A stretch of 64,000 nt of DNA from Peribacillus sp. Bi96 (lineage in GTDB: Bacteria; Bacillota; Bacilli; Bacillales; DSM-1321): NCBI RefSeq assembly GCF_918698115.1, contig NZ_CAKKLV010000014.1:1-64000 (forward strand). The letters are read 5' to 3'. Below, piece by piece: positions 51,859-61,206 of the stretch. A program made the translations under genes and the position numbers. Every line of letters begins with the position of its first letter. Position 1 is the stretch's first letter. Under the pieces are notes generated by a model. That model was not told the origin of the DNA. It searched no databases and saw nothing but the letters and a program-made list of their open reading frames with translations.

Positions 51859-52254
51859 ATGGCATATGAAGAATTAAGCAATAGCACAATCTTTCCATTG
51901 GGAGAAAAAGTTGAAGCAAACTTTATCGGGGATGCATACTTACAAATGGTGTTTACTGATGAAACACCACTCAATACTTCAATCGGGAATGTAACCTTTG
52001 CTCCTGGTGCTCGCAATAACTGGCACTCTCATAAAATTGGGCAAGTTTTGCTAGTTACTGGTGGTGAGGGTTGGTATCAAGTAGAAGGAAAACCAGCTAA
52101 ATTACTCAAAACGGGGGACGTTGTGAATATTCCGCCGAATGTAAAACATTGGCATGGTGCAACAAAAGACAGTTGGTTTGTACACTTAGCAATGACACCG
52201 GGAGAAACGGAATGGTTAGAACCTGTCGATGATGAAACGTTTAATAAATTATAA
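51859..52254 (+). CDS. Cupin domain protein
   Basis: This 131-residue single cupin has motif 1 PGARNNWHSHKIGQVLLVTG with metal histidines, and motif 2 GDVVNIPPNVKHWHGAT. The start is MAYEELSNSTIFPLGEKVEA, with AGCAGG upstream. It is the last gene of the TetR-controlled redox cassette. A truncated paralogue lies at 39503-39691 behind a broken aldo/keto reductase. Confidence 0.9.
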   Translation: MAYEELSNSTIFPLGEKVEANFIGDAYLQMVFTDETPLNTSIGNVTFAPGARNNWHSHKIGQVLLVTGGEGWYQVEGKPAKLLKTGDVVNIPPNVKHWHGATKDSWFVHLAMTPGETEWLEPVDDETFNKL

Positions 52255-52299
52255 AGGAATGATGCAGCGAGTCAATTGACTTGATGCGTTATTCCTTTA
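52253..52299 (+). terminator. Terminator of the CMD-SDR-cupin genes
   Basis: AAAGGAAT and ATTCCTTTA enclose an imperfect inner stem with TCAATTGA at its centre. Confidence 0.55.
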
Positions 52300-52537
52300 T
52301 GAAAGTGGAAGTACCTAATCATTCAAATGAAGAACTTGGTTAATTTGAACAGAATGAAATAATCGACACCCACCGCAGCATTTGATATTCTTACATGCGC
52401 TTGGCAAATCTGAACTACTTGGTTAAAAGAGAAGACATTGCTTCAATTAAGGAACAAGGAACTAGTTGTTTTTAGAGGATTTTAACGCGTAATGAATAGA
52501 GGGGTAAGAAGAGAGAAGCATTCCTTCAAATATATAT

Positions 52538-52573
52538 AAAAGCCCTTCTCTGATTTAGAAGGGCTAATTTTGG
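52538..52573. terminator. Intrinsic terminator
   Basis: AAAAGCCCTTCT and AGAAGGGCT with T-rich tail; positioned between the cupin and the convergent DUF2935 gene. Confidence 0.65.
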
Positions 52574-52623
52574 TTTAGTCTAAGAGAACTATGATCATTG
52601 CATTTTTATAAATGCTTACTCAA

Positions 52624-53460
52624 TTAATTGTAGTTTTCACCGGAAAGATGGGTTTCAAACATATCGATAATTTCAAGAAAACGTTCGGCTTCACGGAAAA
52701 CGTGATCTGCCAATAGTGGATGGATAATGCTCTTGATTTTGCATTCCTCGATTAAATCCCTGGCGGTTTTCTTAAAGTCCCGAAGCGATACAACAGACAC
52801 ACGATTCTGATCTAAAAATTGATCCAAAAGAGGGGCTGTTTGAGATTGTGGTTTCATGGACTCTAAGTCTACAGCCTGAAAGACTAATTGATCAAAATCA
52901 TTGCTGAAGTTCCGCGCCATATCTACAAGCTTTCTTTCCGATGGATCGAGGAGATGTCCGATAAATTTTGCGTGGTCTGCCATTATTCTTAAAAAGAAAA
53001 CATTTTCTTTGATAATAGCATCTGCAAGAGGTTTCAATTTTCCTTCATTTAATTCTTTTAATCGTTTTCTAAAATAATTGGCTTCCCGGCTTGTATGATC
53101 GACTAAAAGTGGGAAATTGTTTGCCCCAGGCAATTTACAAGTAAGGATCAATCCTAATACTTTCCTTTTAAATATAAAAATCCCCGTTGCGGCTTGTTGA
53201 ACTTCCGAATTAAATCTTCTAATCTGTTCTGGGTCAGTTTGATTTGTAAAAGAATGAGATTGCTGTTCTATCCGTTCAAATACATGATAAAACTGATTAG
53301 CTTCTTCAATTAGCTGTGTATCCTCACACCTGAAACCCAGTCTTAGAAATAACGAATGCTCCTTCATTATTCTTGACCAAAAACGAATTTCATCCAACGA
53401 GCGTGCTACAAACATTCCAGATGTATTTCTCATATTAAATTCCTGTGTATTCTCACTCAT
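52624..53460 (-). CDS. DUF2935 domain protein
   Basis: This 278-residue helical protein is built of two similar halves, each with the family HxxF/Y pattern: RSLDEIRFWSRIMKEHSLFL (residue 20 on) and IIKENVFFLRIMADHAKFIG (around 140). HTSREANYFRKRL and LADHVFREAERFLEII add further histidine/glutamate positions. The repeated E-H spacing suggests a di-metal four-helix bundle, though this is inference. The start has GGGGGAT upstream. It stands alone. Confidence 0.85.
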   Translation of the reverse strand: MSENTQEFNMRNTSGMFVARSLDEIRFWSRIMKEHSLFLRLGFRCEDTQLIEEANQFYHVFERIEQQSHSFTNQTDPEQIRRFNSEVQQAATGIFIFKRKVLGLILTCKLPGANNFPLLVDHTSREANYFRKRLKELNEGKLKPLADAIIKENVFFLRIMADHAKFIGHLLDPSERKLVDMARNFSNDFDQLVFQAVDLESMKPQSQTAPLLDQFLDQNRVSVVSLRDFKKTARDLIEECKIKSIIHPLLADHVFREAERFLEIIDMFETHLSGENYN

Positions 53461-53862
53461 AAAAAATCCCCCTTATTTCAAAACCATCTTTAAAATCTTA
53501 TTAACAAGGGGTCAATAGTATACTGCTATGTTACATATTAAATATAGCCTGTAATTATTAAGGTCATTTATCCAACACTTGAGCCTAACCTACAATCACC
53601 GTAATGAAACATTTATCCACCGTAGAAGCACTACATAACCGGATGCAAGATGTAGATGAAGGGAAAAACCAAAAGGGGAAAATTTAATATAGATCATCTA
53701 GACCCCCGAAAAGAAGATACCCGTGGTTAAGTTTCCTAAGGATGGATATTACTGAAAAAATATTTAATAAAAGAATTATGTGAATTTTCAAACATGTGGA
53801 AATAGAAACAATAATGGTTTAATATTAAAGGAATATTTTTTTTGGAAGAAGGCGGTTTATTC
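53461..53862. other. Intergenic region with a decayed fragment
   Basis: A short plus-strand piece (KHLSTVEALHNRMQDVDEGK) near 53604-53690 looks like a gene relic. Otherwise I see nothing beyond AT-rich sequence ahead of the permease. Confidence 0.3.
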
Positions 53863-55233
53863 ATGCATCAAGAGGGTGAAAAGCTTCAAAGAGGTTTAAG
53901 TAATAGACACATCCAATTAATTGCTCTTGGCGGGGCAATTGGAGTTGGCCTTTTCTACGGGTCTAGCGAAACGATTCAGTTGGCGGGGCCGGCAATTCTT
54001 CTTTCATATATAGTTGGAGGATTGGTTATTTTTACAATCATGAGGGCTTTGGGGGAAATGGCCGTTGAAGAGCCAGTCTCAGGTTCCTTTAGTTCCTATG
54101 CGAACCGTTATCTGGGCTCTTTCGCAGGTTACTTAACCGGATGGACCTATTGGTTTATGTGGGTAGTGGTCGGAATGGCTGAAATTACGGTTGCTGGTGT
54201 TTATGTGAACTATTGGTTTCCAGATATCCCTCAGTGGGTTACGGCACTTGTGGTTCTTATTGGCATTACCTTGATTAACCTGATTAACGTAAAAGCGTTT
54301 GGGGAGTTTGAATTCTGGTTTGCGATGATTAAAGTTATCGCGATTATCGGGATGATTCTTGCAGGATTAGGAATCATACTCTTTGGTATCGGGAACGAAG
54401 GACAGCCAATAGGATTTGAAAATCTATGGGCTCATGGCGGATTTATGCCAAATGGAGTTAAAGGCATATTATTTTCATTAGTTATGGTAATGTTTTCCTT
54501 CGGTGGGGTAGAATTGATCGGAATTACAGCAGGGGAAGCTGAAAATCCTAAAAAGTCGATTCCTTCTGCCATTAATAACGTAGTTTGGCGAATTCTGATT
54601 TTTTACATTGGTGCGCTAGGCATTATGATGGTCTTATACCCTTGGAATAAAGTTGGCTCAGAAGGAAGCCCATTTGTTCTTATTTTTGATCAAGTTGGTA
54701 TTCCAGGAGCAGCCCATATTATTAATTTTGTTGTTTTGACAGCAGCATTGTCAGCATTTAACAGCGGACTGTTCAGTACGGGGAGAATGCTTTACAACTT
54801 ATCTCTGCAAAATAATGGCCCAAGATACTTTAGGAAGCTAAGCAAACATGGTGCTCCGATAAGAGGCATTTTGTTTTCATCTTCTTTCCTATTAGTTGCG
54901 GTCTTTTTAAACTATATTGTTCCCGAAAAAGTATTTATCTATATTTCTGCGGTTGCAACGGTTGCGGTCATAACTAGCTGGACAATTATTTTGATTACAC
55001 AATTAAAGTTCAGACAGTCCAAAACCAATGATGAAGTGAAAAAACTTAAGTTTAAAATGCCGCTACATCCGTTTTCTACTTATATAGCGCTCACTTTCTT
55101 AGCACTTGTAATTGTATTAATGGCCTTTATTGAAGGCATGCGGGTGGCCTTAGTTGTTGCACCAATATGGTTTGGTGTTCTTTATGTAGGATTTAGATTA
55201 AAAAAGAAAGATTCATCTGGAAAAATCAATTAA
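53863..55233 (+). CDS. Amino acid permease (AAT/APC family)
   Basis: This 456-residue transporter has twelve helices and the AAT signature LSNRHIQLIALGGAIGVGLF near the N-terminus, then GEMAVEEPVSGSFSSYANRY and FSFGGVELIGITAGEAENPK in helix 6. The TTG at 53842 is in frame, but AAGGCGG is spaced for ATG 53863 (MHQEGEKLQRGLSNR). Family members import proline, GABA, lysine or aromatic amino acids by proton symport; the substrate is not clear. Single gene with its own terminator. Confidence 0.9.
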   Translation: MHQEGEKLQRGLSNRHIQLIALGGAIGVGLFYGSSETIQLAGPAILLSYIVGGLVIFTIMRALGEMAVEEPVSGSFSSYANRYLGSFAGYLTGWTYWFMWVVVGMAEITVAGVYVNYWFPDIPQWVTALVVLIGITLINLINVKAFGEFEFWFAMIKVIAIIGMILAGLGIILFGIGNEGQPIGFENLWAHGGFMPNGVKGILFSLVMVMFSFGGVELIGITAGEAENPKKSIPSAINNVVWRILIFYIGALGIMMVLYPWNKVGSEGSPFVLIFDQVGIPGAAHIINFVVLTAALSAFNSGLFSTGRMLYNLSLQNNGPRYFRKLSKHGAPIRGILFSSSFLLVAVFLNYIVPEKVFIYISAVATVAVITSWTIILITQLKFRQSKTNDEVKKLKFKMPLHPFSTYIALTFLALVIVLMAFIEGMRVALVVAPIWFGVLYVGFRLKKKDSSGKIN

Positions 55234-55281
55234 AACAAAAGCAAGATAAGATAGGTGACATTAAATGAGGTTATCGCCTCT

Positions 55282-55320
55282 GCTTGTTGAGAAAGTAGTA
55301 TTTCTCAACAAGCTTTTTTT
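55282..55320 (+). terminator. Terminator of the permease gene
   Basis: GCTTGTTGAGAAA and TTTCTCAACAAGC, 6-nt loop, 7-T tail. Confidence 0.92.
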
Positions 55321-56174
55321 AATTCTTCATTCCCCCCTCCAAAAATTGGTGTGCTGTTCATATTCCCGCTTGCAGTGAGTAGCACTGCTCACTTGCAATA
55401 AAACTTCTATTTGACTAAATCTTTAGGAATAAAAGGTGGATTTTATCATCTTCCACAATAGGCCGTGGCTGATGAAGGTGGTTCGATTTTCTAACCAACT
55501 TGGTGCAATGGTTCTATAAAGAGCTGTGATAGCAGCTTTATTTGTATTTCAAGAAAAATCACGAAATTAAGACAGATTACCCTGCATTTGTTTGTGCGTT
55601 GTAATTTCTGGGCAAGAATAAAGACGAAAATAATAAACCAATAGCTTTGAATAAATGAAAGGCATTTTGGTTCAGATCGAGTATCAAAAGCAGGGATAGT
55701 AGCCTGGAATGGTAGCTGATAGAGGAAGAAAATATAGATTTTTATACCAAGTGCTTTACACCTGTTTCGGGGGAGTTTGGCATTCGACTAATCAGAGGGG
55801 ATTTTTAGCTTTAATGATTAAATGGTGCAGAATATTCTTAAATTCACAATGAAGGTAATTGGTTAATTAAATCGTTATTTTTTAACTAGAAAGGGTAATA
55901 TGAATCAGTAAGAATCTTTAATAGGCTGTTATAAAAGATAAATCATGAGAATCTCAATAGGACTACCGGTAAACAGTGGTTTTAAGAATGACCCATTAGA
56001 TTGACTCTCTTTTCATGCGGTTCTTAAAATGTTGCGATTCAAGAATGATGAAAAATATGAAGGACCAAGCTGATATCAACAAAAGGAAACCCTTTGGGAA
56101 GCCCTTACCAATAATATAAGTAAGTAATAAAATAATCCGTTATCAAAGGTATAGAACAGAAAGAAGGAATAAGA
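55321..56174. other. Long intergenic region, no gene
   Basis: Over 850 bp stops are dense in all frames. The only structure is a near-palindrome TTGCAGTGAGTAGC / GCTCACTTGCAA at about 55370-55398. Confidence 0.4.
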
Positions 56175-56501
56175 ATGGGAGATTTTCTAGTAAATAAAGC
56201 AGGTGCTAAAATTTTTAATGACACCAATAAACACGAAATTCTTAAAGTTCCAGTATTACTAAACGAAAAATCAAAAGGGGTCATCCATCAGGTTCTTTGT
56301 CTAGGTTATTTGGGAGGACAAAGAGAACCTATCATCACTATTAAAGAATCAAGTGGAGAAGTTGTGGCATATCGTTTACCTCATAATTTATACGGATGGG
56401 TTGCCAATCTAATGGGATTGAAATTAGAGGGAGTTGATATGTTTCCTGCAAAAGTTGAATTCGGCATATTAAAAGATAAAGCATCCGCGAAAATTTTATA
56501 G
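56175..56501 (+). CDS. Hypothetical protein
   Basis: This 108-residue protein reads MGDFLVNKAGAKIFNDTNKH, EILKVPVLLNEKSKGVIHQV, and ends LKDKASAKIL. AAGGAATAAG stands before the ATG. The composition is a globular alpha/beta protein, with YRLPHNLYGWVANLMGLKLE possibly an amphipathic element. No family recognised. The genes around it are relics. Confidence 0.5.
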   Translation: MGDFLVNKAGAKIFNDTNKHEILKVPVLLNEKSKGVIHQVLCLGYLGGQREPIITIKESSGEVVAYRLPHNLYGWVANLMGLKLEGVDMFPAKVEFGILKDKASAKIL

Positions 56502-56641
56502 AGGCATCGGCAACATTTAGTGGTACTTCTAGCTTGCTTTTTACTGCCAGGCTTAGCCACAAACAAAAGGTAAATGCATAGCACTAAGCTTGTTTAAGAT
56601 TAGCCACGTTAAGTATGTTGTAATAGGAAAGGGTGATAAGG

Positions 56642-56789
56642 ATGGAAGCCGTTGAAATCTAATGGAATGAATCATTCATTTGGTAGCACGATAAAGAATT
56701 ATTGAAACAATAGGATAACTATTGGTCATTAGAAGTTGCGGCTAAACTGATAAAAAGAGACAGCAGTACCGGAATAGTTTCAGGATAAG
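56642..56789 (+). pseudogene. Relic with three in-frame stops
   Basis: From an ATG after GGTGATAAGG, the frame reads MEAVEI-stop-WNESFIW-stop-HDKELLKQ-stop-DNYWSLEVAAKLIKRDSSTG. The stops are TAA, TAG and TAG. The clean tail suggests a recently inactivated short gene. Confidence 0.4.
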
Positions 56790-56961
56790 TATAGATCTTA
56801 AATTGATTAAACCGTAATTTTGGTGGGGGAGTATTAGTTATGTCCTATAGTAAGAAAAAAACCCTTCGTTTTTTGATTTGGGCAGGCTGAGTGAAAAAAG
56901 TGAATAAACAATCATATAAGGTCAATTCTATATACAAGAATGATAAAAAGGAGATTACATC

Positions 56962-57189
56962 GTGAAGCCATATGAAATAAAAAATATGATTATTGATGAC
57001 GATTTTGATGGTGAAGAAACGGTTACAGCTGATTTTACTCACAATTATAAAGATTATAGCGTTACTTTAAAAAAAGCAGATCTTGAAATAATAAATACAT
57101 GGGTTTTTGAGGATGGTTCATCTCTTCCAGCAAATTTATCAGGTACTATCCTTGAATCAATAAGGGAAGATATTAAAAAGAGAATCTAG
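56962..57189 (+). CDS. Small hypothetical protein
   Basis: This 75-residue acidic protein (MKPYEIKNMIIDDDFDGEET) starts at GTG 56962 with AAGGAG 8 nt upstream. Beta strands early (YSVTLKKADLEIINTWVFED) and a C-terminal helix (ILESIREDIKKRI). No family recognised. Confidence 0.5.
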   Translation: MKPYEIKNMIIDDDFDGEETVTADFTHNYKDYSVTLKKADLEIINTWVFEDGSSLPANLSGTILESIREDIKKRI

Positions 57190-57214
57190 TCATATGTACT
57201 TGATCTTTTTTGAA

Positions 57215-57321
57215 GTCATTCCGCGGAAAGCAAGTGCCCTACGTTCCAATCAACGGACAAATTGTAAAAGCCATAAAAAAACTGAAGACAAACTCGATTT
57301 CTATCGAGTTTGTCTTCAGTC
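57215..57321 (+). repeat. Dispersed GC-rich repeat, copy 3 (5'-truncated)
   Basis: It starts inside the element at CCGCGGAAAGCAAGTGCCCT, continues ACGTTCCAATCAACGG and closes with a perfect hairpin of 17-bp arms (CTGAAGACAAACTCGAT and its complement). Confidence 0.78.
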
Positions 57322-57323
57322 TG

Positions 57324-57352
57324 AGAGGGACCAAACAATTTTGGTCCCTCTT
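57324..57352. terminator. Hairpin after repeat copy 3
   Basis: AGAGGGACCAAA and TTTTGGTCCCTCTT; acts at the end of the convergent SDR gene or of the repeat. Confidence 0.65.
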
Positions 57353-57402
57353 GGAGATTCTTTTTATTAATTGCTATTTATTATTGAAGGTAAAAGCTAG
57401 GA

Positions 57403-58062
57403 TCATTTTATGGCTGGATAAACTGCTTCAAAGTATGGTTGAGTAGCGTATTGGTTATACCATACATCTGCGATAAGGTCAGGGTCGCCTTCTGTACCTG
57501 GCTCAATAAGTGTTGCAATTGATAAATGACCAACATAAATTCCCTGCTCTTTTAGAATGTTGTGCAAGTTGGTTGCGTAGTTGCGAATTCCAGACATGAC
57601 AATTCCTGCGTTACCAAGTTGAGGAATTGGATGCATGGAAGTAATTCCTGTGGTGAAAAGAATCGCACCAGCACTTTTTTGTTGCATACCTGGTAATACG
57701 CTTTGGACGGCTTCAATTGCAGGCAATAAGTAATAATTAATTTGTTCTGTCACATTTTCCGCAGTTACGTCTAATGTGGGAATAAATGATTCAGGTCCAG
57801 AATATGGACTGAATTCTAGTACATCAATATTATGAAAATCTGTTTTTGCAGCTTCTAACGCTTGCTTTAATTGTTCTAAATTTCGTAAGTCTGCTAAATA
57901 ATATTTAGCCTCAATATTTAAGCCTTTTAATTCTTTAACCATAGCTGATAACTTTTCTTTGTTACGAGCGATAAGTGCCACGTTAAATTGTTCAGAACCA
58001 AATTTCTTAGCGATTGCTAGACCTAAACCAGGGCCAGCACCGATAATCGCAATTGTTTTCAT
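57403..58062 (-). CDS. SDR family oxidoreductase
   Basis: This 219-residue short SDR has nucleotide-binding IIGAGPGLGLAIAKKFG, and ARNKEK following beta-2. The catalytic Ser/Tyr positions are atypical: the usual YxxxK is not visible after FTTGITSMHPIPQLGNAG, so it may be a non-catalytic or atypical member. It is divergent from a TetR gene with a perfect palindrome in the shared 126-bp gap, the usual pattern for TetR-controlled reductases. Confidence 0.85.
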   Translation of the reverse strand: MKTIAIIGAGPGLGLAIAKKFGSEQFNVALIARNKEKLSAMVKELKGLNIEAKYYLADLRNLEQLKQALEAAKTDFHNIDVLEFSPYSGPESFIPTLDVTAENVTEQINYYLLPAIEAVQSVLPGMQQKSAGAILFTTGITSMHPIPQLGNAGIVMSGIRNYATNLHNILKEQGIYVGHLSIATLIEPGTEGDPDLIADVWYNQYATQPYFEAVYPAIK

Positions 58063-58089
58063 TGATTATTACCACCTTATTCATTAAAA

Positions 58090-58113
58090 TTAAAGCAACA
58101 TATGTTGCTTTAA
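58090..58113. promoter_or_regulatory. 24-bp perfect palindrome, TetR operator candidate
   Basis: The half-site TTAAAGCAACAT is followed by its exact complement. It lies between the SDR and TetR genes, the right size for a TetR dimer site. Confidence 0.75.
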
Positions 58114-58188
58114 AGTCATTGTAAAACAGCAAATATGATGGAACAACCAACAAAAATAACAGTTTGTTGTGATAAGGAGAAATAGTAA

Positions 58189-58743
58189 ATGAAAGTTCAA
58201 AATATCCGTAGTACACCTACACGGAAAACGATTGTGAAGGCATTTACGGAACTTTTAAGGGAAAAAGAAATTGAAAAAGTAACAATAAAAAATATTACTG
58301 AACAAGCAAATATAAATCGAGCCACCTTCTATGCTCATTTTGAAGATAAATATCAATTATTTGATGAAATGATAAAGGATTCAGCAACTAATATACTTAA
58401 AAAACATACAAAAGAAGTGAATATATGGAATGAAAAGGGAATTGAGTGTTTATTCCAAGCCATTTTTGAATACTTACAGCAAGTAAAAAATAGCTGTCCA
58501 TATAGCTATCAAAATTTATTCCCATTATTAAGAGTGAAAATGCTTAATGCTTTAAAAAAACATTTAGAATCATTGTTTCAAAAAAGTGATGTAAGTGATA
58601 TACATGAATTTAAAATATTGTTATATTCGAGGATTTTATATGATGCTGCAGAGTTATTGGTAGTGGAGAAAACGAATTTATCTCAAAAGAAAATTATTAA
58701 AGAGGTATCTGCGCTATTGTTAAATAAGTATAAAAGTATGTAA
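58189..58743 (+). CDS. TetR family transcriptional regulator
   Basis: In this 184-residue regulator the N-terminal helix-turn-helix (TRKTIVKAFTELLREKEIEK, VTIKNITEQANINRATFYAH) is followed by a ligand domain of the AcrR_C type. AAGGAG precedes the ATG at 58189. It is divergent from the SDR gene, which it probably represses by binding the palindrome between them. Confidence 0.9.
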   Translation: MKVQNIRSTPTRKTIVKAFTELLREKEIEKVTIKNITEQANINRATFYAHFEDKYQLFDEMIKDSATNILKKHTKEVNIWNEKGIECLFQAIFEYLQQVKNSCPYSYQNLFPLLRVKMLNALKKHLESLFQKSDVSDIHEFKILLYSRILYDAAELLVVEKTNLSQKKIIKEVSALLLNKYKSM

Positions 58744-58848
58744 ATAGCTTCCCTTCAACAAATGGGGCTAGAGTAAAACAAGCCAAACACCAAAGCTCGA
58801 TTCCTTAACGTATAAAGTGTAACCTTTGTAAAGGACATTAAAAAAAAG

Positions 58849-59034
58849 CTAGGCAACTTGAAGGAGATGCTGTCTATATTTTGCAGGCGGCATCTTTTTT
58901 AGGTTCCACTGTCCTCGATAATGGTTGTAATAGATCATATAACTTTGAATGATTTTGTCGACTTTGTCGTACCAATTCTCAAGTAAACGAGGACTACTTA
59001 GAACGGAATACGAAGCGGATACATTGAGTGGCAA
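58849..59034 (-). pseudogene. IS3-family transposase, C-terminal relic
   Basis: [20 protein letters not shown] and MPPAKYRQHLLQVA-stop are the standard end of IS150/IS3-type OrfB integrases. The first 25 codons of the frame are unrelated. The DDE core and terminal repeats are missing. Confidence 0.75.
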
Positions 59035-59138
59035 CCAAGGACTTCCTTTTCCAGAAAACCGTTATGCGAAAGAGCCGATAAATCATTGAATATAATTCAT
59101 ACAAAATCTATGACAATTATTTAGTATATGTGGCAACT

Positions 59139-59184
59139 AGAGGCCCACTATTTAAGATCGTACATCTTGAATGGTGGGCCTCTT
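59139..59184. terminator. Long hairpin near the IS relic
   Basis: AGAGGCCCACTATT and AATGGTGGGCCTCT with an inner AAGAT/ATCTT stem. Confidence 0.6.
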
Positions 59185-59387
59185 TAGTATCCATTTCTAA
59201 ATAGTTTATAAAGAAACGATTAGGTTCTGTTTGTTTAATTGATTGATAGGTTTTTAAAATATATTATTCTATCAGTTAAAGTATTGGCACTTCAATTTCT
59301 TCTGTAATAGATAAATTTCAACGAAACAAATGTTGATTTTCCATATCACCCTGGCAAGCCCCCCTAATATGATAATCATCTCTACTA

Positions 59388-59525
59388 CAAGGGAGACCCT
59401 GCAGGCGCAAAGAGCTCCGAGGGCGGATCGCCAACGGAAAGCGAATGCCTGGAGGCAACGGTCAAATTTTAAAACCTAAAAAAAACTGTAGACAGACTCA
59501 TTTATTATCGAGTTTGTCTACAATC
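59388..59525 (+). repeat. Dispersed GC-rich repeat, copy 4
   Basis: It contains GGGAGACCCTGCAGGCGC, GAGGGCGGATCGCCAACGGA, AAGCGAATGCCTGGA and the hairpin CTGTAGACAGACTC / GAGTTTGTCTACA (imperfect). Confidence 0.75.
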
Positions 59526-59553
59526 TGACCCTGTTAACTTAAAACGGGGTTTT

Positions 59554-60108
59554 TTAATTTGGATAATATAAGATCATGCTCAATCGAGTTAATGTTTCCC
59601 CTGAATTGAGATAAGAGTGGGGCTTGTCTGCCTTGAATCGGATAGAATCACCTTTTTGTATTGTGTATTCCTTGTCTTTTACTCGTACAGTTAGTTCCCC
59701 TTCAAAAACAGTTAAGAATTCTTCAGTTCCCTCTCTGTGCGGATCCGCGCTTAGAAATCCACCTTCGTCTATCTCGATCGAATAAACTTCAAATCGTTTA
59801 TCATCTTCGAAGGGAAAATAGGGATAGACCCGATATTTCCCGTTGTCCTCAGATAATGTTTGAATATCACTTCTGTGAACAACTTTTGTATCTGGCTGCG
59901 GATTATTTATAAGGGAAGAAAAAGAAATTTTCAAGCCATTTGCAATTTTCCAGATCGTTGTAATAGTGGGGCTCGACTCTCCTCTTTCAATTTGACCAAT
60001 CATCGTTTTACTTACGCCACTCAACTCTGCAACCCTTTCAAGGCTCAATTTTTTACTTTCTCTAAAGGCTTTTAAGTTTTTTGCAAGGATAAGATTTATT
60101 TCCTCCAT
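59554..60108 (-). CDS. XRE-cupin transcriptional regulator
   Basis: This 184-residue regulator has an XRE helix-turn-helix at about 8-62 (LERVAELSGVSKTMIGQIER, SSPTITTIWKIANGL) and a C-terminal cupin sensor (about 110-180, with HREGTEEFLTVFEGEL and KGDSIRFKADKPHSYLN). This class often regulates amino acid metabolism or export. It is divergent from a LysE exporter gene, so that is the probable target. Confidence 0.9.
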   Translation of the reverse strand: MEEINLILAKNLKAFRESKKLSLERVAELSGVSKTMIGQIERGESSPTITTIWKIANGLKISFSSLINNPQPDTKVVHRSDIQTLSEDNGKYRVYPYFPFEDDKRFEVYSIEIDEGGFLSADPHREGTEEFLTVFEGELTVRVKDKEYTIQKGDSIRFKADKPHSYLNSGETLTRLSMILYYPN

Positions 60109-60125
60109 AAATACACTCCCATATA

Positions 60126-60165
60126 TACAATATAACGATCGTATTGTACAATAAAAAGTAAGTCG
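60126..60165. promoter_or_regulatory. Inverted repeats between XRE-cupin and LysE genes
   Basis: TACAATA and TATTGTA (60126-60148) flank a GATC centre, and ATAACGA / TCGTTAT form a wider pair. Likely operator for the XRE protein. Confidence 0.5.
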
Positions 60166-60218
60166 TTATACTGTTCTTTATAGGCATTATAACATACATT
60201 AAAGAAAGAGGGTTCAAC

Positions 60219-60806
60219 ATGCCATTATTCACGTTTTTGCTATATGTTTTTGTCACGAGTTTTACCCCTGGTCCCAATAATATTATGGCAATGCTTTTTG
60301 CTAACAAATACGGGTTTAAAAAGACACTTAAATTCTGTTTAGGAGTTGGTGCTGGTTTCTTTGTAATCATGTTATTGTCCAGTTATTTTAATCTTTTGCT
60401 TAAAAATTTCATTCCTAAAATTGAATTTTTTATGACAATCCTAGCTGCAATCTATATGCTATATCTGGCTACAAAAATTATAATGAGTAGTAAAAATAAG
60501 GATAAAGGTGAAGATGGAGATAAAAATAACCGTTTTCTTTCAGGAATGCTTTTACAATTCGTAAATCCGAAAGGTATTTTATATGGGATAACAGCAGTAT
60601 CAACCTTTATCATTCCTTATCACACTTCAAATATCAGTTTACTGTGTTTCTCTATATTTCTAGCTTTCGTTGGCTTTCTTAGTACCATGAGTTGGAGTGT
60701 ATTTGGTTCGCTGTTTCAAAGGTTCCTAAAAAAGTATAGAAGTCAGTTTAATATAATTATGGCTTTGTTATTGGTGTATAGTGCCATTTCGATTCTTGTA
60801 GAATAA
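60219..60806 (+). CDS. LysE/RhtB family amino acid exporter
   Basis: The 195-residue, six-helix transporter begins MPLFTFLLYVFVTSFTPGPN, the signature of LysE/RhtB proteins (TPGPNN). The second conserved part is FLSGMLLQFVNPKGILYGIT. AAAGAGGG lies before the ATG. Substrate class is amino acids or derivatives. Control by the divergent XRE-cupin regulator is inferred. After it, 60807-61137 holds no gene. Confidence 0.9.
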   Translation: MPLFTFLLYVFVTSFTPGPNNIMAMLFANKYGFKKTLKFCLGVGAGFFVIMLLSSYFNLLLKNFIPKIEFFMTILAAIYMLYLATKIIMSSKNKDKGEDGDKNNRFLSGMLLQFVNPKGILYGITAVSTFIIPYHTSNISLLCFSIFLAFVGFLSTMSWSVFGSLFQRFLKKYRSQFNIIMALLLVYSAISILVE

Positions 60807-61137
60807 AATAGGTGTTTTGTTAACCTAGTGCTTTTCTTTAATACTTGGTATGTATCCCTATTGCCCCAACAATCTTTAAATAATACGAGATTGGATACTG
60901 TCCAATTACAGGGTTGCTGTGACAGCCCGTATATCGGATATAAGAAAGACAATAAGAACCATTTCCTTATATCTTTGTTGACCAATGATAAGTAAAGGCT
61001 ACGGAGAGAAGGTAACTAACTTTAGCAGATATTAGTGAAATCTAATTATGGATAAAGGACTTGTTATGAGATACTATCTCTGAATTATTTTTGAGCGTAT
61101 AAGATCAATAAATAAATATAATAGAAGAAACGCGACG

Positions 61138-61173
61138 AAAAGAAGCCTTTGGTTCAACTAGAGGCTTCTTTTT
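61138..61173. terminator. Terminator between LysE region and membrane protein gene
   Basis: AAAGAAGCCT and AGGCTTCTTTTT, T-tail; can serve both directions. Confidence 0.75.
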
Positions 61174-61206
61174 GATTGCTTCCATTACGTTAATGAGTCT
61201 CGACTT

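Noticed and set aside
55321..56174. Non-coding RNA or hidden gene in the long gap after the permease
   Set aside because: Apart from one near-palindrome I saw no conserved structure, ribosome site or protein-like frame.
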